Source of the DNA: Commensalibacter communis
GTDB lineage: Bacteria > Pseudomonadota > Alphaproteobacteria > Acetobacterales > Acetobacteraceae
Length of the DNA stretch: 64,000 nt
Direction: 5' to 3'
Assembly (NCBI RefSeq): GCF_947179015.1
Contig: NZ_CAMXCM010000005.1
Span: 57,785 to 121,784 of the forward strand
Under the pieces are notes generated by a model. It saw nothing but the letters and a program-made list of their open reading frames with translations. It did no database searches and had not been told where the DNA came from. Shown in pieces: positions 1 through 9,486 of the stretch (the stretch's first letter is position 1; each line of letters opens with the position of its first letter). The translations under genes were made by a program, and so were the position numbers.

Positions 1-700
1 ACCAGTCACCGTTCCTTTTGAACCTAATCCAGAGTTAAAACCTCATGTCGTTTTAATGGTTGGGGTAAATGGTACGGGCAAAACAACAACAATCGGCAAA
101 ATGGCTAAATATTTTGGCGATCAAGGGCTAAAGACAATGATGGTTGCGGGAGATACGTTCCGCGCTGCTGCAGTTGAGCAATTACAGATTTGGGGTGATC
201 GTGTCGGTGCCCCTGTGATTTCTGGCAAGCCTGGTGCAGATGCAGCGGGATTGGCGTTTGAAGCATTAAAGCGTGCCAAGAATGAAGGTGCAGATATATT
301 ATTTATTGATACTGCGGGTCGTTTGCACAATAAAAGTGCGTTGATGGAAGAGTTGGCAAAAATCATTCGTGTGATGCGCAAGTTTGATGAAACGGCTCCT
401 CATTCCGTTTTGTTGGTGCTTGATGCTACCACAGGTCAAAATGCGATTGAACAAGTTCGTATTTTCAAAGAAATGGTCGATGTGTCTGGATTAGTGATTA
501 CAAAATTGGATGGCACTGCACGAGGTGGGATTGTGATTGCCTTGGCTCAACAATTTCAGTTGCCTATCCATGCTGTGGGTGTTGGTGAAAAAGCGGAAGA
601 TTTGCGTGATTTCTCGGCTGAAGAATTTGCAGCAGGGTTAGTTGGCAATACGAATGTAGAAGTTTCAACGACTGAAGTTGTTGAAGAAAAAGAAGAGTAA
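1..700 (+). CDS. ftsY: Signal recognition particle receptor FtsY, C-terminal part (5' end outside window)
   Basis: GTPase receptor that docks SRP-ribosome complexes at the inner membrane for co-translational insertion of membrane proteins. The frame is open to the left window edge from base 2, so only the NG GTPase domain is visible. The P-loop GVNGTGKTTT, the DTAGRLHNK G3 motif and TKLDGTARGG are diagnostic of FtsY rather than Ffh. The visible Met at 56 is internal (the beta strand before the P-loop precedes it), so it is not the start. The C-terminus ends in a short acidic tail. The gene converges with recA across a shared terminator. Confidence 0.97.
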   Translation, partial: PVTVPFEPNPELKPHVVLMVGVNGTGKTTTIGKMAKYFGDQGLKTMMVAGDTFRAAAVEQLQIWGDRVGAPVISGKPGADAAGLAFEALKRAKNEGADILFIDTAGRLHNKSALMEELAKIIRVMRKFDETAPHSVLLVLDATTGQNAIEQVRIFKEMVDVSGLVITKLDGTARGGIVIALAQQFQLPIHAVGVGEKAEDLRDFSAEEFAAGLVGNTNVEVSTTEVVEEKEE

Positions 701-723
701 TATAAACAATCAATGCTGATATC

Positions 724-754
724 AAAAAAGCCGATCCAATGATCGGCTTTTTTT
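724..754. terminator. Bidirectional rho-independent terminator between ftsY and recA
   Basis: A perfect 7-bp stem (GCCGATC, 730-736, with GATCGGC, 741-747) and a CAAT loop is flanked by an A tract on the left and a T tract on the right, so it can end transcripts from both convergent genes. Confidence 0.9.
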
Positions 755-791
755 ATGATAATAAATGATGCTGTTTTAGATCCAAGCAGAA

Positions 792-1832
792 TTATTCATC
801 TAATAGGTCACCTGATGGTTCTTCACTATCATCGGTCATCAATGCATCGTTGACAATCCCAGACTTTTCACGAATGCGCTGCTCGATACTTTGTGCCATC
901 TCTGGGTTATCACGCAGGAATTGTTTGACATTTTCACGTCCTTGCCCGATCCGTTGTCCATCACAAGAGAACCAAGAGCCAGCTTTCTCAACAATTCCAG
1001 CTTTCACCCCAAGGTCAATCAGCTCGCCTGTTTTACTGATGCCTTCGCCATACATAATATCGAATTCAACTTGACGGAAAGGAGGAGCCATTTTGTTCTT
1101 AACCACTTTAACGCGGGTTTGGTTGCCAGAGATTTCTTCTTTATCTTTGACCTGACCAATACGTCTAATATCCATACGCACAGAGGCATAGAATTTAAGG
1201 GCATTACCACCTGTTGTTGTTTCAGGAGACCCAAACATAACGCCAATTTTTTGACGAATTTGGTTCAAAAACACCAAACAAGTATTAGAACGAGAAACAG
1301 ATCCTGTCAGTTTTCTAAGCGCTTGGCTCATTAAACGGGCATGTAGTCCAACGTGACTGTCGCCCATATCGCCTTCTAATTCTGCACGAGGAACCAAGGC
1401 CGCAACGCTATCAACGACCAGAACGTCAACAGCACCAGAGCGCACCAATGTATCGACGATTTCTAGGGCTTGTTCACCAGCATCAGGTTGAGAGATTAAT
1501 AAATTATCAATATCGACACCTAATTTGCGAGCGTAAACAGGGTCTAGAGCATGTTCCGCATCGATAAACGCGCATGTTCCACCCATTTTTTGAGCTTCGG
1601 CAATGATGTGTAAGGCCATGGTTGTTTTACCAGAGCTTTCTGGGCCATAAATTTCGACAACTCGCCCTCTGGGAACCCCACCAATTCCTAATCCGATATC
1701 TAGTCCAATAGATCCAGTTGAAATGGTTTCCACTTGAATAGATGGTTTCTCACCCATTTTCATAATGGAACCTTTACCAAAAGCACGTTCAATTTGTGCC
1801 AAAGCGCCATCTAATGCTTTATTTTTATCCAT
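792..1832 (-). CDS. recA: Recombinase RecA
   Basis: ATP-dependent strand-exchange protein of homologous recombination and co-protease for LexA-type repressors. At 346 residues it has the normal family length. It carries the Walker A motif GPESSGKT (about residues 63-70), the [10 protein letters not shown] segment and the L2-loop region around [18 protein letters not shown]. The C-terminus is acidic, as in other RecA proteins. It is transcribed alone, convergent with ftsY. No GTTC-N7-GTTC alphaproteobacterial SOS box was seen in the 170 bases upstream, so damage control is not evident from sequence. Confidence 0.98.
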   Translation of the reverse strand: MDKNKALDGALAQIERAFGKGSIMKMGEKPSIQVETISTGSIGLDIGLGIGGVPRGRVVEIYGPESSGKTTMALHIIAEAQKMGGTCAFIDAEHALDPVYARKLGVDIDNLLISQPDAGEQALEIVDTLVRSGAVDVLVVDSVAALVPRAELEGDMGDSHVGLHARLMSQALRKLTGSVSRSNTCLVFLNQIRQKIGVMFGSPETTTGGNALKFYASVRMDIRRIGQVKDKEEISGNQTRVKVVKNKMAPPFRQVEFDIMYGEGISKTGELIDLGVKAGIVEKAGSWFSCDGQRIGQGRENVKQFLRDNPEMAQSIEQRIREKSGIVNDALMTDDSEEPSGDLLDE

Positions 1833-2204
1833 TTAATTCAATGCTCTTTTGTTATTAACGTTGACGATTATATCTTACTCAAAGAAAAGAGATTTTAAGA
1901 CCGTGAGCGTTGGATATTTCACGATATATTTTGAATAGAGTATAGTCTTAATTCACTATTTAAGAAATAGAGAAGATTTCTTTTTGATATTTTGCAAAAA
2001 TATAAAACAAAGGGATTTACATGTCTCATTAATAATACACCAAAGTGTAATAATAATAGTCGTTTAATATCTGATTATATATAGGTATCAATATGCTGAA
2101 TGCAATAATTTAACGATGCAGAATTTGCTAAAGTTTTAAAAAATATAACTCTTAAATAAGTTTAGAAAATCAGGTTAAACTAGAATATTTCAACATTATA
2201 ACTA
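1833..2204. other. AT-rich intergenic region upstream of recA
   Basis: No convincing reading frame. The right part lies downstream of the gamma-glutamyltransferase-like gene and the left part should hold the recA promoter; on the minus strand a TATAAT-like hexamer lies about 40 bases upstream of the recA start (near 1870) but no clear -35 partner is seen. Nothing else recognised. Confidence 0.5.
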
Positions 2205-2240
2205 TAAAAAATGCCACTTTCATTTTTGCAGAAAGTGACA
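2205..2240 (-). terminator. Rho-independent terminator of the GGT-like gene
   Basis: Inverted repeat 2212-2221 / 2231-2240 (TGTCACTTTC pairing with GAAAGTGGCA on the minus strand, one G-T pair) followed on the minus strand by six T residues, 30 bases past the stop codon of the gene at 2270. Confidence 0.85.
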
Positions 2241-2269
2241 TTCTCAAAGAGCATAAAATTATAAACTAT

Positions 2270-3796
2270 TTATCGTTTACTCAACGCCAATCCTGCACCT
2301 TGAGGATCCGTATAAGCACGGCATTTGTTGGTATTTCCTGGTAATCCATCTTGACAATACACAGCATTCACGCGTCCTTGTGGTGTATTTGGATGTGCGA
2401 TCGCAGAGTTTTCTGTATTTTTGCCTGAACTGAGTAAGTTATTTAAGGCTTCTGCTCCAGCGGCAGCGGCATCATTTTGCCCAGATGCACTCATTGCAGC
2501 AAGGAAGCGATTTTTATAAGTGGCAATGGCTGCAGTTAATAATGGTTGAGGAGCAGCATTCGGAGAAGCAGCCATGACAATGCCTGTTGTCCCTGCAATA
2601 CGACCTGTTCCAAACAAGTTATTCATGGTCAAGGCACAAGAAACTGCTTCGCCATTTCTGTCCACCACGGTAAAGGAGGTAGATGCAGGAAGTGATGGCA
2701 ATGTTCCATTCCCAGCTTGACCTTCATTCAGCAACGCTTGTGCTTTTTCTTCTTGTGCTAAGATATCTTTCTTACTGAAAGAGACTGGATTATTGGCACG
2801 CCAAGAGGCAACCGTTCCTTGAGAAGTGGTCAAAGCGTTGCTTTGCACTTTCCATGCCATGCCCATACCCAGACCACCGTCAGCAGGTGGGGCGACGAGG
2901 TAAAGTGTTTCTTTGTTTGGAAGCGCAAGGGATAAAGCAGGAGCTGTGGCAGGTAAGGCATTTCGGAAATCAGTGCCACTTAATCCACCACCAGCATTTT
3001 GTGCACCGAGAATATAACTATGTGCCAAAGAACCAATATATAAATCAGAAATTCCAGCCGTAGTTAAGCGATCGTAAATAATTTTCAAACGAGGTTGATA
3101 TAGCATGTCACCCGCTTGTAAAGTTGCACCATCTCTGCGACTAAATAATTTTTGCATGGCTGGGTCTTGGAATAAAGGCCCTTGAACAGAGGCTAAATCA
3201 CTTGCAAAAATATCGGACACAGTAACGCCATTGGCAGCTAAATTACTGGTTACTTGTAAAATATCGTTAATATCAGCTTTACCATTGCTGGCTTGCAGTA
3301 AATATAATCCACGTGCCATCATTGGGATTGCAGCGGGTCGGTCGGCATTTCCTTTGATCGCCCCTGGTTGAGGAAGGAAAAGGAAAGATTGAGCAGGTTG
3401 TTCTGGACGATATGCAACACATGCACCACCACCGCCTAAAGACGCACGAGAAGGAAGGGTTACAGTCAGTGCAAACCCTAGTGCAGCGGCTGCATCAGCA
3501 GCATTTCCACCTCTGATCAAAACATCTCGAGCAACCATTGCTGCTTGGGGTTCATCCGCAGCGATGCTGCCGACATATCCAGTGACTCGATCTTGCATGG
3601 CTTTGTTTTTTAAAGGCTTATGCCCCGTGCCACCACCACAGGCAGTGACAGACAAAGCCATGATCGAGCATAAGGCAATCGTTCCTGTTTTTTTTAACCA
3701 ATTATTGCTGGTTTGAAAGGAATGAACAGGCTGTTTTAAAAAGGTGCAAGCTTTAAAAAAAGAATGACTATACAAGGTATGATGACGCTTAGACAC
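2270..3796 (-). CDS. Gamma-glutamyltransferase-family lipoprotein with altered catalytic motif
   Basis: Member of the gamma-glutamyltranspeptidase (Ntn hydrolase) superfamily. This is shown by the GGNAADAAAALGFALTV and LGGGGACVAY segments (about residues 96-128) and the FTVVDRNGEAVS-MNNLFGTG region (about 375-398). The N-terminus has a membrane segment ending in the lipobox VTAC (Cys53), so the protein is probably an outer-membrane or periplasmic lipoprotein. The start is GTG with GGAGAG seven bases upstream. In active enzymes a Thr-Thr-His precedes the VVD strand, the first Thr being the autoprocessing nucleophile. Here the sequence is Ser372-Thr373-Ser. The usual substrate-binding Asp-Tyr/Phe-Arg-Glu after the first glycine motif is also not evident. 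It may be a Ser-nucleophile enzyme or a non-processing relative. Glutathione degradation should not be assumed. Confidence 0.8.
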   Translation of the reverse strand: MSKRHHTLYSHSFFKACTFLKQPVHSFQTSNNWLKKTGTIALCSIMALSVTACGGGTGHKPLKNKAMQDRVTGYVGSIAADEPQAAMVARDVLIRGGNAADAAAALGFALTVTLPSRASLGGGGACVAYRPEQPAQSFLFLPQPGAIKGNADRPAAIPMMARGLYLLQASNGKADINDILQVTSNLAANGVTVSDIFASDLASVQGPLFQDPAMQKLFSRRDGATLQAGDMLYQPRLKIIYDRLTTAGISDLYIGSLAHSYILGAQNAGGGLSGTDFRNALPATAPALSLALPNKETLYLVAPPADGGLGMGMAWKVQSNALTTSQGTVASWRANNPVSFSKKDILAQEEKAQALLNEGQAGNGTLPSLPASTSFTVVDRNGEAVSCALTMNNLFGTGRIAGTTGIVMAASPNAAPQPLLTAAIATYKNRFLAAMSASGQNDAAAAGAEALNNLLSSGKNTENSAIAHPNTPQGRVNAVYCQDGLPGNTNKCRAYTDPQGAGLALSKR

Positions 3797-3969
3797 GCGG
3801 TTGCTCTCCGATGAATAACCAGATAAAAATCAGGTTTAAAATTTACCATAAATAGTAAATAGAATACCAATTCTATTGATAAGTTTTTTTTTATAACATA
3901 ACAATGATAATCCTGTATAATGTTATATAACTTAAAATAAATTTACTGACCCATTCTAGGAGATTTTTA

Positions 3970-4761
3970 ATGATATTGTCGCCGTTAAAGCGCTATTTTT
4001 ACTTGCCACTATCCCTTACTTTATTATCGGGTGTAGCTTTTACGTCGCTTTCTGCTCATGCGCAAAATGCGAATAGCTTTAGTCCAGAGCAACGCAAAGA
4101 AATCGTTTCTATTGTTCGTGATGCGTTAAAAAAAGATCCTACTATATTAGAAGATGCCGTCGTTTCTGCTCAGAAAGCCAGAATACAACAAAAAGCAGAA
4201 TCTGCAACGAAAACACTTGCTGATAAGAAGAATGTTCTGAACAATGTGTTACCAACCGACGGAATTATCGGCAATCCAAATGCTAAAAATACGATCGTAG
4301 AATTTTTTGATCCACGTTGTCCTTACTGTAAAAAAGTGCTTCCTGAGCTGATTCAATTGGCAAAAGATGACAAAAATGTAAAAATTATCTTTAAAGTGGT
4401 TCCTATTCTTGGAAAAGATAGTGAGCTTCAATCAAGAGCCATTGCTGCTGCTGCGCGTCAAAATGGGTATGTTTTGATGATGAAAGCAATCATGGATTCA
4501 AAAGAAGAAATTACTGAAGACACTATTAAAACGATTGCTAAACAACAAAAGCTTGATGGTGATCGCTTAGTCCAAGACATGAAAGCAGCCTCTGTAACGC
4601 AAGCATTGGAAGACAATGTTAAATTATTGCGTGACTTGGGCATTGATGGAACGCCAGCATTGGTGATTAATGCGTCTAAGATCATTCCTGGTGCGGTCAG
4701 CTATGATACGTTAAAGACGATTTTGAAAGATAAATCTGCTGCACCTGCTGAAAGTAATTAA
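3970..4761 (+). CDS. Periplasmic DsbA-family thiol:disulfide oxidoreductase (Com1/ScsC-like)
   Basis: Secreted thioredoxin-fold protein of 263 residues. It has an N-terminal signal peptide ending near SAHAQN (about residue 32), an N-terminal helical, charged segment as in Com1/ScsC-type DsbA proteins, the active-site motif FDPRCPYCKK (CPYC, about residues 117-120) and the cis-Pro loop GTPALVIN near residue 226. AGGAG lies just upstream of the ATG. It probably catalyses disulfide formation or isomerisation in the periplasm. A DsbB candidate that could reoxidise it is at 20376 in this window. It stands alone and converges with hemA across a terminator. Confidence 0.9.
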   Translation: MILSPLKRYFYLPLSLTLLSGVAFTSLSAHAQNANSFSPEQRKEIVSIVRDALKKDPTILEDAVVSAQKARIQQKAESATKTLADKKNVLNNVLPTDGIIGNPNAKNTIVEFFDPRCPYCKKVLPELIQLAKDDKNVKIIFKVVPILGKDSELQSRAIAAAARQNGYVLMMKAIMDSKEEITEDTIKTIAKQQKLDGDRLVQDMKAASVTQALEDNVKLLRDLGIDGTPALVINASKIIPGAVSYDTLKTILKDKSAAPAESN

Positions 4762-4782
4762 TTACTTGATAGGGTTGAGTTA

Positions 4783-4822
4783 AAAAAAGCGACTAACTCG
4801 AAAGAGTATAGGCGCTTTTTTT
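4783..4822. terminator. Bidirectional terminator between dsbA-like gene and hemA
   Basis: AAAAAAGCG (4783-4791) pairs with CGCTTTTTT (4813-4821), with an inner ACTC-GAAA-GAGT hairpin, giving A and T tracts on both sides between convergent genes. Confidence 0.8.
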
Positions 4823-4825
4823 ATT

Positions 4826-6043
4826 TTATAACAGTGCTTTTAATGCGTTAACCATATCATTCATCATGGTATCAGTATGAAATGGATTAGGCGTTAACCG
4901 TAACCTTTCTGTTCCTTTTGGAACGGTCGGATAGTTAATCGGGGTTGCATACAAAGCATATTCGTCCAACAAGCGTCTGCTGATTTCTTTACAGCGTTCA
5001 GCATCCCCAATCATGACGGGCACAATATGGCTTTCTGTTTGTATAAAGGGAATACCAGCAGCTTTTAGTTTCTTTTGAAACGTATGAACGCGTTCAAATA
5101 ATTTCTCGCGCCGCCAATGCTGTTGGCGAACCAGCTTGATGCTGGCCAGGGCTGGGGCAACAATCGATGGGGGCAGTGCAGTGGTAAAAATAAAGCCAGA
5201 AGCAGCCAACCTTAAATATTCAATAATTTCTTTTTTCGCAGTCACATATCCACCATGAACGCCAAATCCTTTGGCTAAGGTGCCTTCGATTATATCGACT
5301 TGATCTGCGACTTGATCTCGTTCAGAAATACCACCACCTTGGTTGCCGTATAATCCAACCGCATGAACTTCATCAAGGTAGGTCAGTGCATTATATTTGC
5401 GTGCTAATGCACAAATTGCGCCAATATCAGCAATATCCCCATCCATTGAGTAAACGCTTTCAAATGCGATCAATTTAGGTGCAGATGCGGGTGCTGAGGC
5501 AAGTTTTTCTTCTAAATCGGTTAAATCATTATGTTTAAAAATAATACATTGCGAATTTTTAGCGCCTTTGATTCCAGCAATCATAGAGGCATGGTTTTGC
5601 TGATCAGAAAACGTTATCCAGTCGCCAGACATGCTGGTCAAGATCGTTTGCAGGCTGGCATGGTTCGAAACATAGCCAGACACGAATAATAAGCCAGCTT
5701 CTTTTCCATGTAAATCAGCTAATTCAGCTTCTAAAGCTACATGCAAAGGATGTGTCCCTGCAATATTACGGGTTCCGCCAGAACCCGCACCATATTCTTG
5801 GATCGCAGAGATGGCTGCATTCATGACTTCGGGTTCGACACCCATTCCTAAATAGTCATTGGACGACCATACCGTTACTGGTTTTTCAGATTGTTTGATG
5901 TTTCCTTGATCGTATACAGGATATTGCGAGGATCGTCTGCTTAACGAGGTAAATCGGCGATAACGTCCTTGCTCTTCGATTTCTTGTAATGCGGTCTGAC
6001 AATATGCGTAAAAAGGATGCGCTGGTCTCGCATGCTCTGTCAC
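4826..6043 (-). CDS. hemA: 5-aminolevulinate synthase
   Basis: PLP-dependent condensation of glycine and succinyl-CoA to 5-aminolevulinate, the first step of the C4 (Shemin) haem pathway typical of Alphaproteobacteria. The 405-residue protein is full length. It carries SNDYLGMG near residue 61, GAGSGGTRNIAGTH near 85-98, YLDEVHAVGLYG near 222 and the Schiff-base lysine in TLAKGFGVHGG (Lys258). Translation starts at GTG with AGGAG nine bases upstream. It lies 82 bases downstream of a small lipoprotein gene on the same strand and may be co-transcribed with it. Confidence 0.97.
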   Translation of the reverse strand: MTEHARPAHPFYAYCQTALQEIEEQGRYRRFTSLSRRSSQYPVYDQGNIKQSEKPVTVWSSNDYLGMGVEPEVMNAAISAIQEYGAGSGGTRNIAGTHPLHVALEAELADLHGKEAGLLFVSGYVSNHASLQTILTSMSGDWITFSDQQNHASMIAGIKGAKNSQCIIFKHNDLTDLEEKLASAPASAPKLIAFESVYSMDGDIADIGAICALARKYNALTYLDEVHAVGLYGNQGGGISERDQVADQVDIIEGTLAKGFGVHGGYVTAKKEIIEYLRLAASGFIFTTALPPSIVAPALASIKLVRQQHWRREKLFERVHTFQKKLKAAGIPFIQTESHIVPVMIGDAERCKEISRRLLDEYALYATPINYPTVPKGTERLRLTPNPFHTDTMMNDMVNALKALL

Positions 6044-6125
6044 TGAAGCTTACTCCTATAAAGATAATAAAGTCTTTTTTCCAACGTGCATAACAATGTA
6101 AAGCTCTTTACTATTCAATAGTATA

Positions 6126-6575
6126 TTATTGAATGGTTACTTGAACCACATTTTTTTGAACGGAACCCTCTGCTTTTGCAACCATATGGATTTGCTCTGG
6201 TTTTGCCCCTGCTTTAACGATGGCCTTGGCAATATCTGCAGCATTCTCTTGGATTGTTTGTTGCATTTGTTCTTGTTGTGTATCTGGGCTCTGAGAAATT
6301 GGGGTTAAAATCGTGACAATAAACATTGCATCTGATTTTCTTTGGAGAGCATCTTTGACCAAGCTGGTTAAAGGTTTGGCCCATTGTTCAGAAGGTGTGC
6401 CTTGCACAATTTCAATCGGCGGTGCTGGCGGCGGTGGCGCAGGGGGTGCGGGTGGAACATATGGAATAGGTTTGCGTCCCGCACTTGGGTTAAAGGTTCT
6501 TTGGTCAATAAGTTGACAAGCACCCAGCATCAAAAGACAACTGGTGCTGAGAATGAATTGAGAATATCTGGTCAT
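6126..6575 (-). CDS. Small proline-rich lipoprotein of unknown function
   Basis: A 149-residue protein with a signal peptide ending in the lipobox LGAC (Cys near residue 20), a Pro/Ala-rich linker (about residues 36-56) and a C-terminal domain of about 90 residues. That domain ends in a strand-like QKNVVQVTIQ and resembles small periplasmic alpha/beta domains that bind cell wall or protein partners, though no family was recognised. It lies upstream of hemA. The GC-rich patch at 6418-6470 is simply the proline-rich linker. The start has no clear ribosome binding site. Confidence 0.7.
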   Translation of the reverse strand: MTRYSQFILSTSCLLMLGACQLIDQRTFNPSAGRKPIPYVPPAPPAPPPPAPPIEIVQGTPSEQWAKPLTSLVKDALQRKSDAMFIVTILTPISQSPDTQQEQMQQTIQENAADIAKAIVKAGAKPEQIHMVAKAEGSVQKNVVQVTIQ

Positions 6576-7064
6576 GTTTTATACTATTTACAAACGATCT
6601 TGACTGAAGAGTGCTTTATAAAAAGAGGAGCTTAGTTAAGTTATGCACTTAGAGTTTTGCTTTTATCATATTAAACAGAAGATTGCCTGCAAAATAAACA
6701 TGAAATTAAAAATAATTTATCAATGCCAGCATAAATTACACACAGATTTACCATCATAAGAAATTATAAAATTTAATACAATCTTCTATTTGTAAAAAAA
6801 ACGTGTAACTATGGCTCTGCTTTATAATTTTCGATTTCAATCAAAAAATTATTGACAAGTTTACAATAAGGCTCTCAGATTAATTTATTTCTAGAAAATC
6901 AAGAATTTTCAAATGATAAAAAAATATCAATTTTTAACCTTTAGTTCATTAAAAAATTGTGACGGATTTTCAAAATTTGAGTATGATATTGAAAGCTTGA
7001 TAAATTTACGGAACATGTTTTTAAGTTCTAAGTAACTTATATATCTTAAGGAGATTTTATAATC
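6576..7064. other. Long AT-rich intergenic region with the gap promoter region
   Basis: 489 bases with no credible gene, between divergent genes. A perfect TTGACA (6852-6857) points toward gap, but the hexamer 17 bases further (TCAGAT) is a poor -10, so the promoter is tentative. The region ends with AAGGAG ahead of the gap ATG. The length suggests a long gap leader or regulatory sites, but no recognisable riboswitch was seen. Confidence 0.4.
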
Positions 7065-8084
7065 ATGGCTATTAAAGTTGCAATTAACGGTTTTGGTCGT
7101 ATTGGTCGTTTAGTACTACGCAGTATTATTGAAAAAGGCCGTACGGACGTAGAGGTTGTATTAATTAATGATCTCGGCAGTGCAGAAGCAAACGCACATC
7201 TATTAAAATATGATACCGTTCATGGTCGTCTTCCTGCAGATATTACGGTTGAAAATAACACAATGACCATCAAGCATGCAGGTAAAACTTTTGGTCCGAT
7301 TAAAATCACTGCAGAAAGAGATCCAAGCAAACTTCCCCTACAAGGTGTGGACGTTGCGATGGAATGTACAGGTTTATTTACAAGCAAAGCTGCAGCGGGT
7401 GAGCTTTTAAAGGCAGGTGCGCGTAAAGTATTGATTTCTGCACCAGGTAAAGAAGTTGATGCAACAATTGTGTATGGTGTGAACCAACATGTGATTACAG
7501 GCGATATGACTGTGATTTCTAATGCTTCTTGTACGACCAACTGCCTTGCTCCGATTGCTAAAGTATTACAAGACACCGTTGGTATCGAATTTGGTAGCAT
7601 GATTACCATTCACTCTTATACAGGTGATCAACGTACAGTCGATACATTGCACAAAGATTTACATCGTGCACGTGCTGCTGCTCAAAATATTATCCCAACA
7701 ACAACAGGTGCAGCAAAAGCTGTAGCTTTGGTTATTCCTGAATTAAAAGGAAAACTAGACGGGATTGCTATTCGCGTTCCAACCCCTAATGTTTCCTATG
7801 TTGCATTAGAATTCGTCCCAAGCAAAATTCCTGGATCAATCGAAGAATTAAATGCATATTTCAAAAAAGCTGCTGAAGGTGAATTAAAAGGTATTCTTGC
7901 GTATAATGACGAACCATTGGTAAGCTCTGATTTCAACCATACATTCGTTTCTTCAACCTTTGATGCAACTCAAACAGGGTTTATCGAAGGTGGTAAAATG
8001 ATCCGTGTTGCTGGTTGGTACGATAATGAATGGGGTTTCTCAACCCGTATGTCAGATACAGCAGTATTGTTAGGAAGCAAATAA
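7065..8084 (+). CDS. gap: Type I glyceraldehyde-3-phosphate dehydrogenase
   Basis: NAD(P)-dependent oxidation and phosphorylation of glyceraldehyde 3-phosphate to 1,3-bisphosphoglycerate in the cytosol. At 339 residues it is full length. It has the Rossmann motif NGFGRIGR (residues 8-15), the catalytic motif SNASCTTNC (Cys156) and the C-terminal [18 protein letters not shown] lies upstream. The pgk gene follows after two bases, the classical gap-pgk pair. In acetic acid bacteria these enzymes serve gluconeogenesis and the lower pathway fed by Entner-Doudoroff and pentose phosphate flux. Confidence 0.98.
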   Translation: MAIKVAINGFGRIGRLVLRSIIEKGRTDVEVVLINDLGSAEANAHLLKYDTVHGRLPADITVENNTMTIKHAGKTFGPIKITAERDPSKLPLQGVDVAMECTGLFTSKAAAGELLKAGARKVLISAPGKEVDATIVYGVNQHVITGDMTVISNASCTTNCLAPIAKVLQDTVGIEFGSMITIHSYTGDQRTVDTLHKDLHRARAAAQNIIPTTTGAAKAVALVIPELKGKLDGIAIRVPTPNVSYVALEFVPSKIPGSIEELNAYFKKAAEGELKGILAYNDEPLVSSDFNHTFVSSTFDATQTGFIEGGKMIRVAGWYDNEWGFSTRMSDTAVLLGSK

Positions 8085-8086
8085 TC

Positions 8087-9316
8087 ATGGTTGATCAAAA
8101 AGCATTTAAAACGCTTGATGATCTTGCCGATTGTAAAGGTAAAAAAGTCTTATTGCGCGGGGATTTGAACGTCCCCGTCCATGATGGCAAAATTTCTGAT
8201 ACGACAAGATTAGAGCGTCTAGCACCAACGATCCAAGAACTTGTGAAAAAAGGTGCTAAAATTATTGTATGTAGTCACTTTGCCCGTCCTAAAGGGAAAG
8301 TGGTTCCAGAAATGTCTTTGCGTCCAGTTGGTGAAGCATTGGCATCTATTCTAAAATTACCAGTTGCTTTTGCGGATAATTGCATTGGCCCAGATGCCGA
8401 AAAAGCTGTGGGTGCAATGAAAGATGGCGATGTTCTCTTACTTGAAAATACTCGTTTTCACGCGGGCGAAGAAAAGAATGACCCAACTTTATCGCAAGAT
8501 TTGGCCTCATTAGCAGATTATTATGTTGATGATGCGTTCTCTGCGGCTCATCGTGCACATGCTTCAACAGAAGGCGTTACAAGATATCTTCCTTCTTTTG
8601 CGGGTCGTTTGATGGAAAATGAACTCAATGCGCTTAGCCGTGCATTGGAAAATCCAAAACGTCCAGTCGGTGCGATCGTTGGTGGTTCTAAGATTTCTAC
8701 AAAACTTGACCTTTTATCCAATATGATTGCTAAAGTTGACGTGTTGGTCATCGGTGGGGCAATGGCAAATACTTTCCTTGCGGCTCAGGGCGTTAAGGTT
8801 GGTAAATCATTGCAAGAAGCTGAAATGCACGATACAGCACGTGATATTATGGCAAAAGCGGAAGAAAAAGGATGTAAAATCCTTCTTCCTGTGGATGTTG
8901 TTGTTGCAGCTGAATTGAAAAATGACCCAGCGACTCGTACCGTCGATGTGAACGCAGTGCCTGATGACCAAATGATTTTGGATGTTGGTCCTAAAACGGT
9001 TGAGTTATTGAATAAAGCACTTGCTGAACTAAAAACATTGGTTTGGAATGGTCCGTTGGGTGCATTTGAATTTACACCATTTGACAAAGCAACCAACGCT
9101 GTGGCTCAAGAAGCTGCGAAATTAACCAAAGCTGGCAAGTTGGAAAGTGTTGCTGGTGGTGGAGATACAGTTTCTGCTTTAAAACATGCAGGTGTGATCG
9201 ACGATATGTCTTATGTTTCCACCGCTGGTGGAGCATTCTTAGAGTGGCTTGAGGGCAAGGCTCTTCCTGGCATTGTTGCTTTGACAACATTAGCAAGAGA
9301 AAGCTTTCCTTTATAG
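8087..9316 (+). CDS. pgk: Phosphoglycerate kinase
   Basis: Transfers phosphate between 1,3-bisphosphoglycerate and ADP. It shows [10 protein letters not shown] near the N-terminus, [13 protein letters not shown], the GGSKISTKL segment and the C-terminal nucleotide-binding GGGDTVSAL. The ATG at 8087 is chosen because it directly follows the gap stop, has GGAAG upstream and yields the conserved start [10 protein letters not shown]. The 19 in-frame codons further upstream lie inside gap. It is the second gene of the gap-pgk operon. Confidence 0.97.
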   Translation: MVDQKAFKTLDDLADCKGKKVLLRGDLNVPVHDGKISDTTRLERLAPTIQELVKKGAKIIVCSHFARPKGKVVPEMSLRPVGEALASILKLPVAFADNCIGPDAEKAVGAMKDGDVLLLENTRFHAGEEKNDPTLSQDLASLADYYVDDAFSAAHRAHASTEGVTRYLPSFAGRLMENELNALSRALENPKRPVGAIVGGSKISTKLDLLSNMIAKVDVLVIGGAMANTFLAAQGVKVGKSLQEAEMHDTARDIMAKAEEKGCKILLPVDVVVAAELKNDPATRTVDVNAVPDDQMILDVGPKTVELLNKALAELKTLVWNGPLGAFEFTPFDKATNAVAQEAAKLTKAGKLESVAGGGDTVSALKHAGVIDDMSYVSTAGGAFLEWLEGKALPGIVALTTLARESFPL

Positions 9317-9323
9317 AATATTT

Positions 9324-9354
9324 AAAAAGGGTTGAAATTATTCAATCCTTTTTT
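9324..9354 (+). terminator. Terminator after gap-pgk
   Basis: GGGTTGAA (9329-9336) pairs with TTCAATCC (9341-9348, one G-T pair), followed by a run of T. Confidence 0.85.
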
Positions 9355-9486
9355 ATTGATTAAATTACAATACTACATAAATAATTGATTTCTCTTTAAA
9401 GAAAGAGCTTTGTTTTTATAAAAATTATGATAATTTAAAAGTGTATTTATAATACATGTTTAATTTATTTTAATTCAAGAAAACAA

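Noticed and set aside
891..1334. Open frame of 147 codons on the plus strand inside recA
   Set aside because: It lies wholly antisense to recA, lacks a ribosome site and encodes an implausible sequence; it is a shadow of the conserved gene.
6418..6470. GC-rich repetitive patch that looked like a simple repeat
   Set aside because: It encodes the proline/alanine-rich linker of the small lipoprotein and needs no other explanation.
9380..9400. TTGATTTCTCTTTAAAG as an FNR-type site ahead of the NO reductase gene
   Set aside because: Only the left half matches TTGAT-N4-ATCAA; the right half does not, so the site is not supported.
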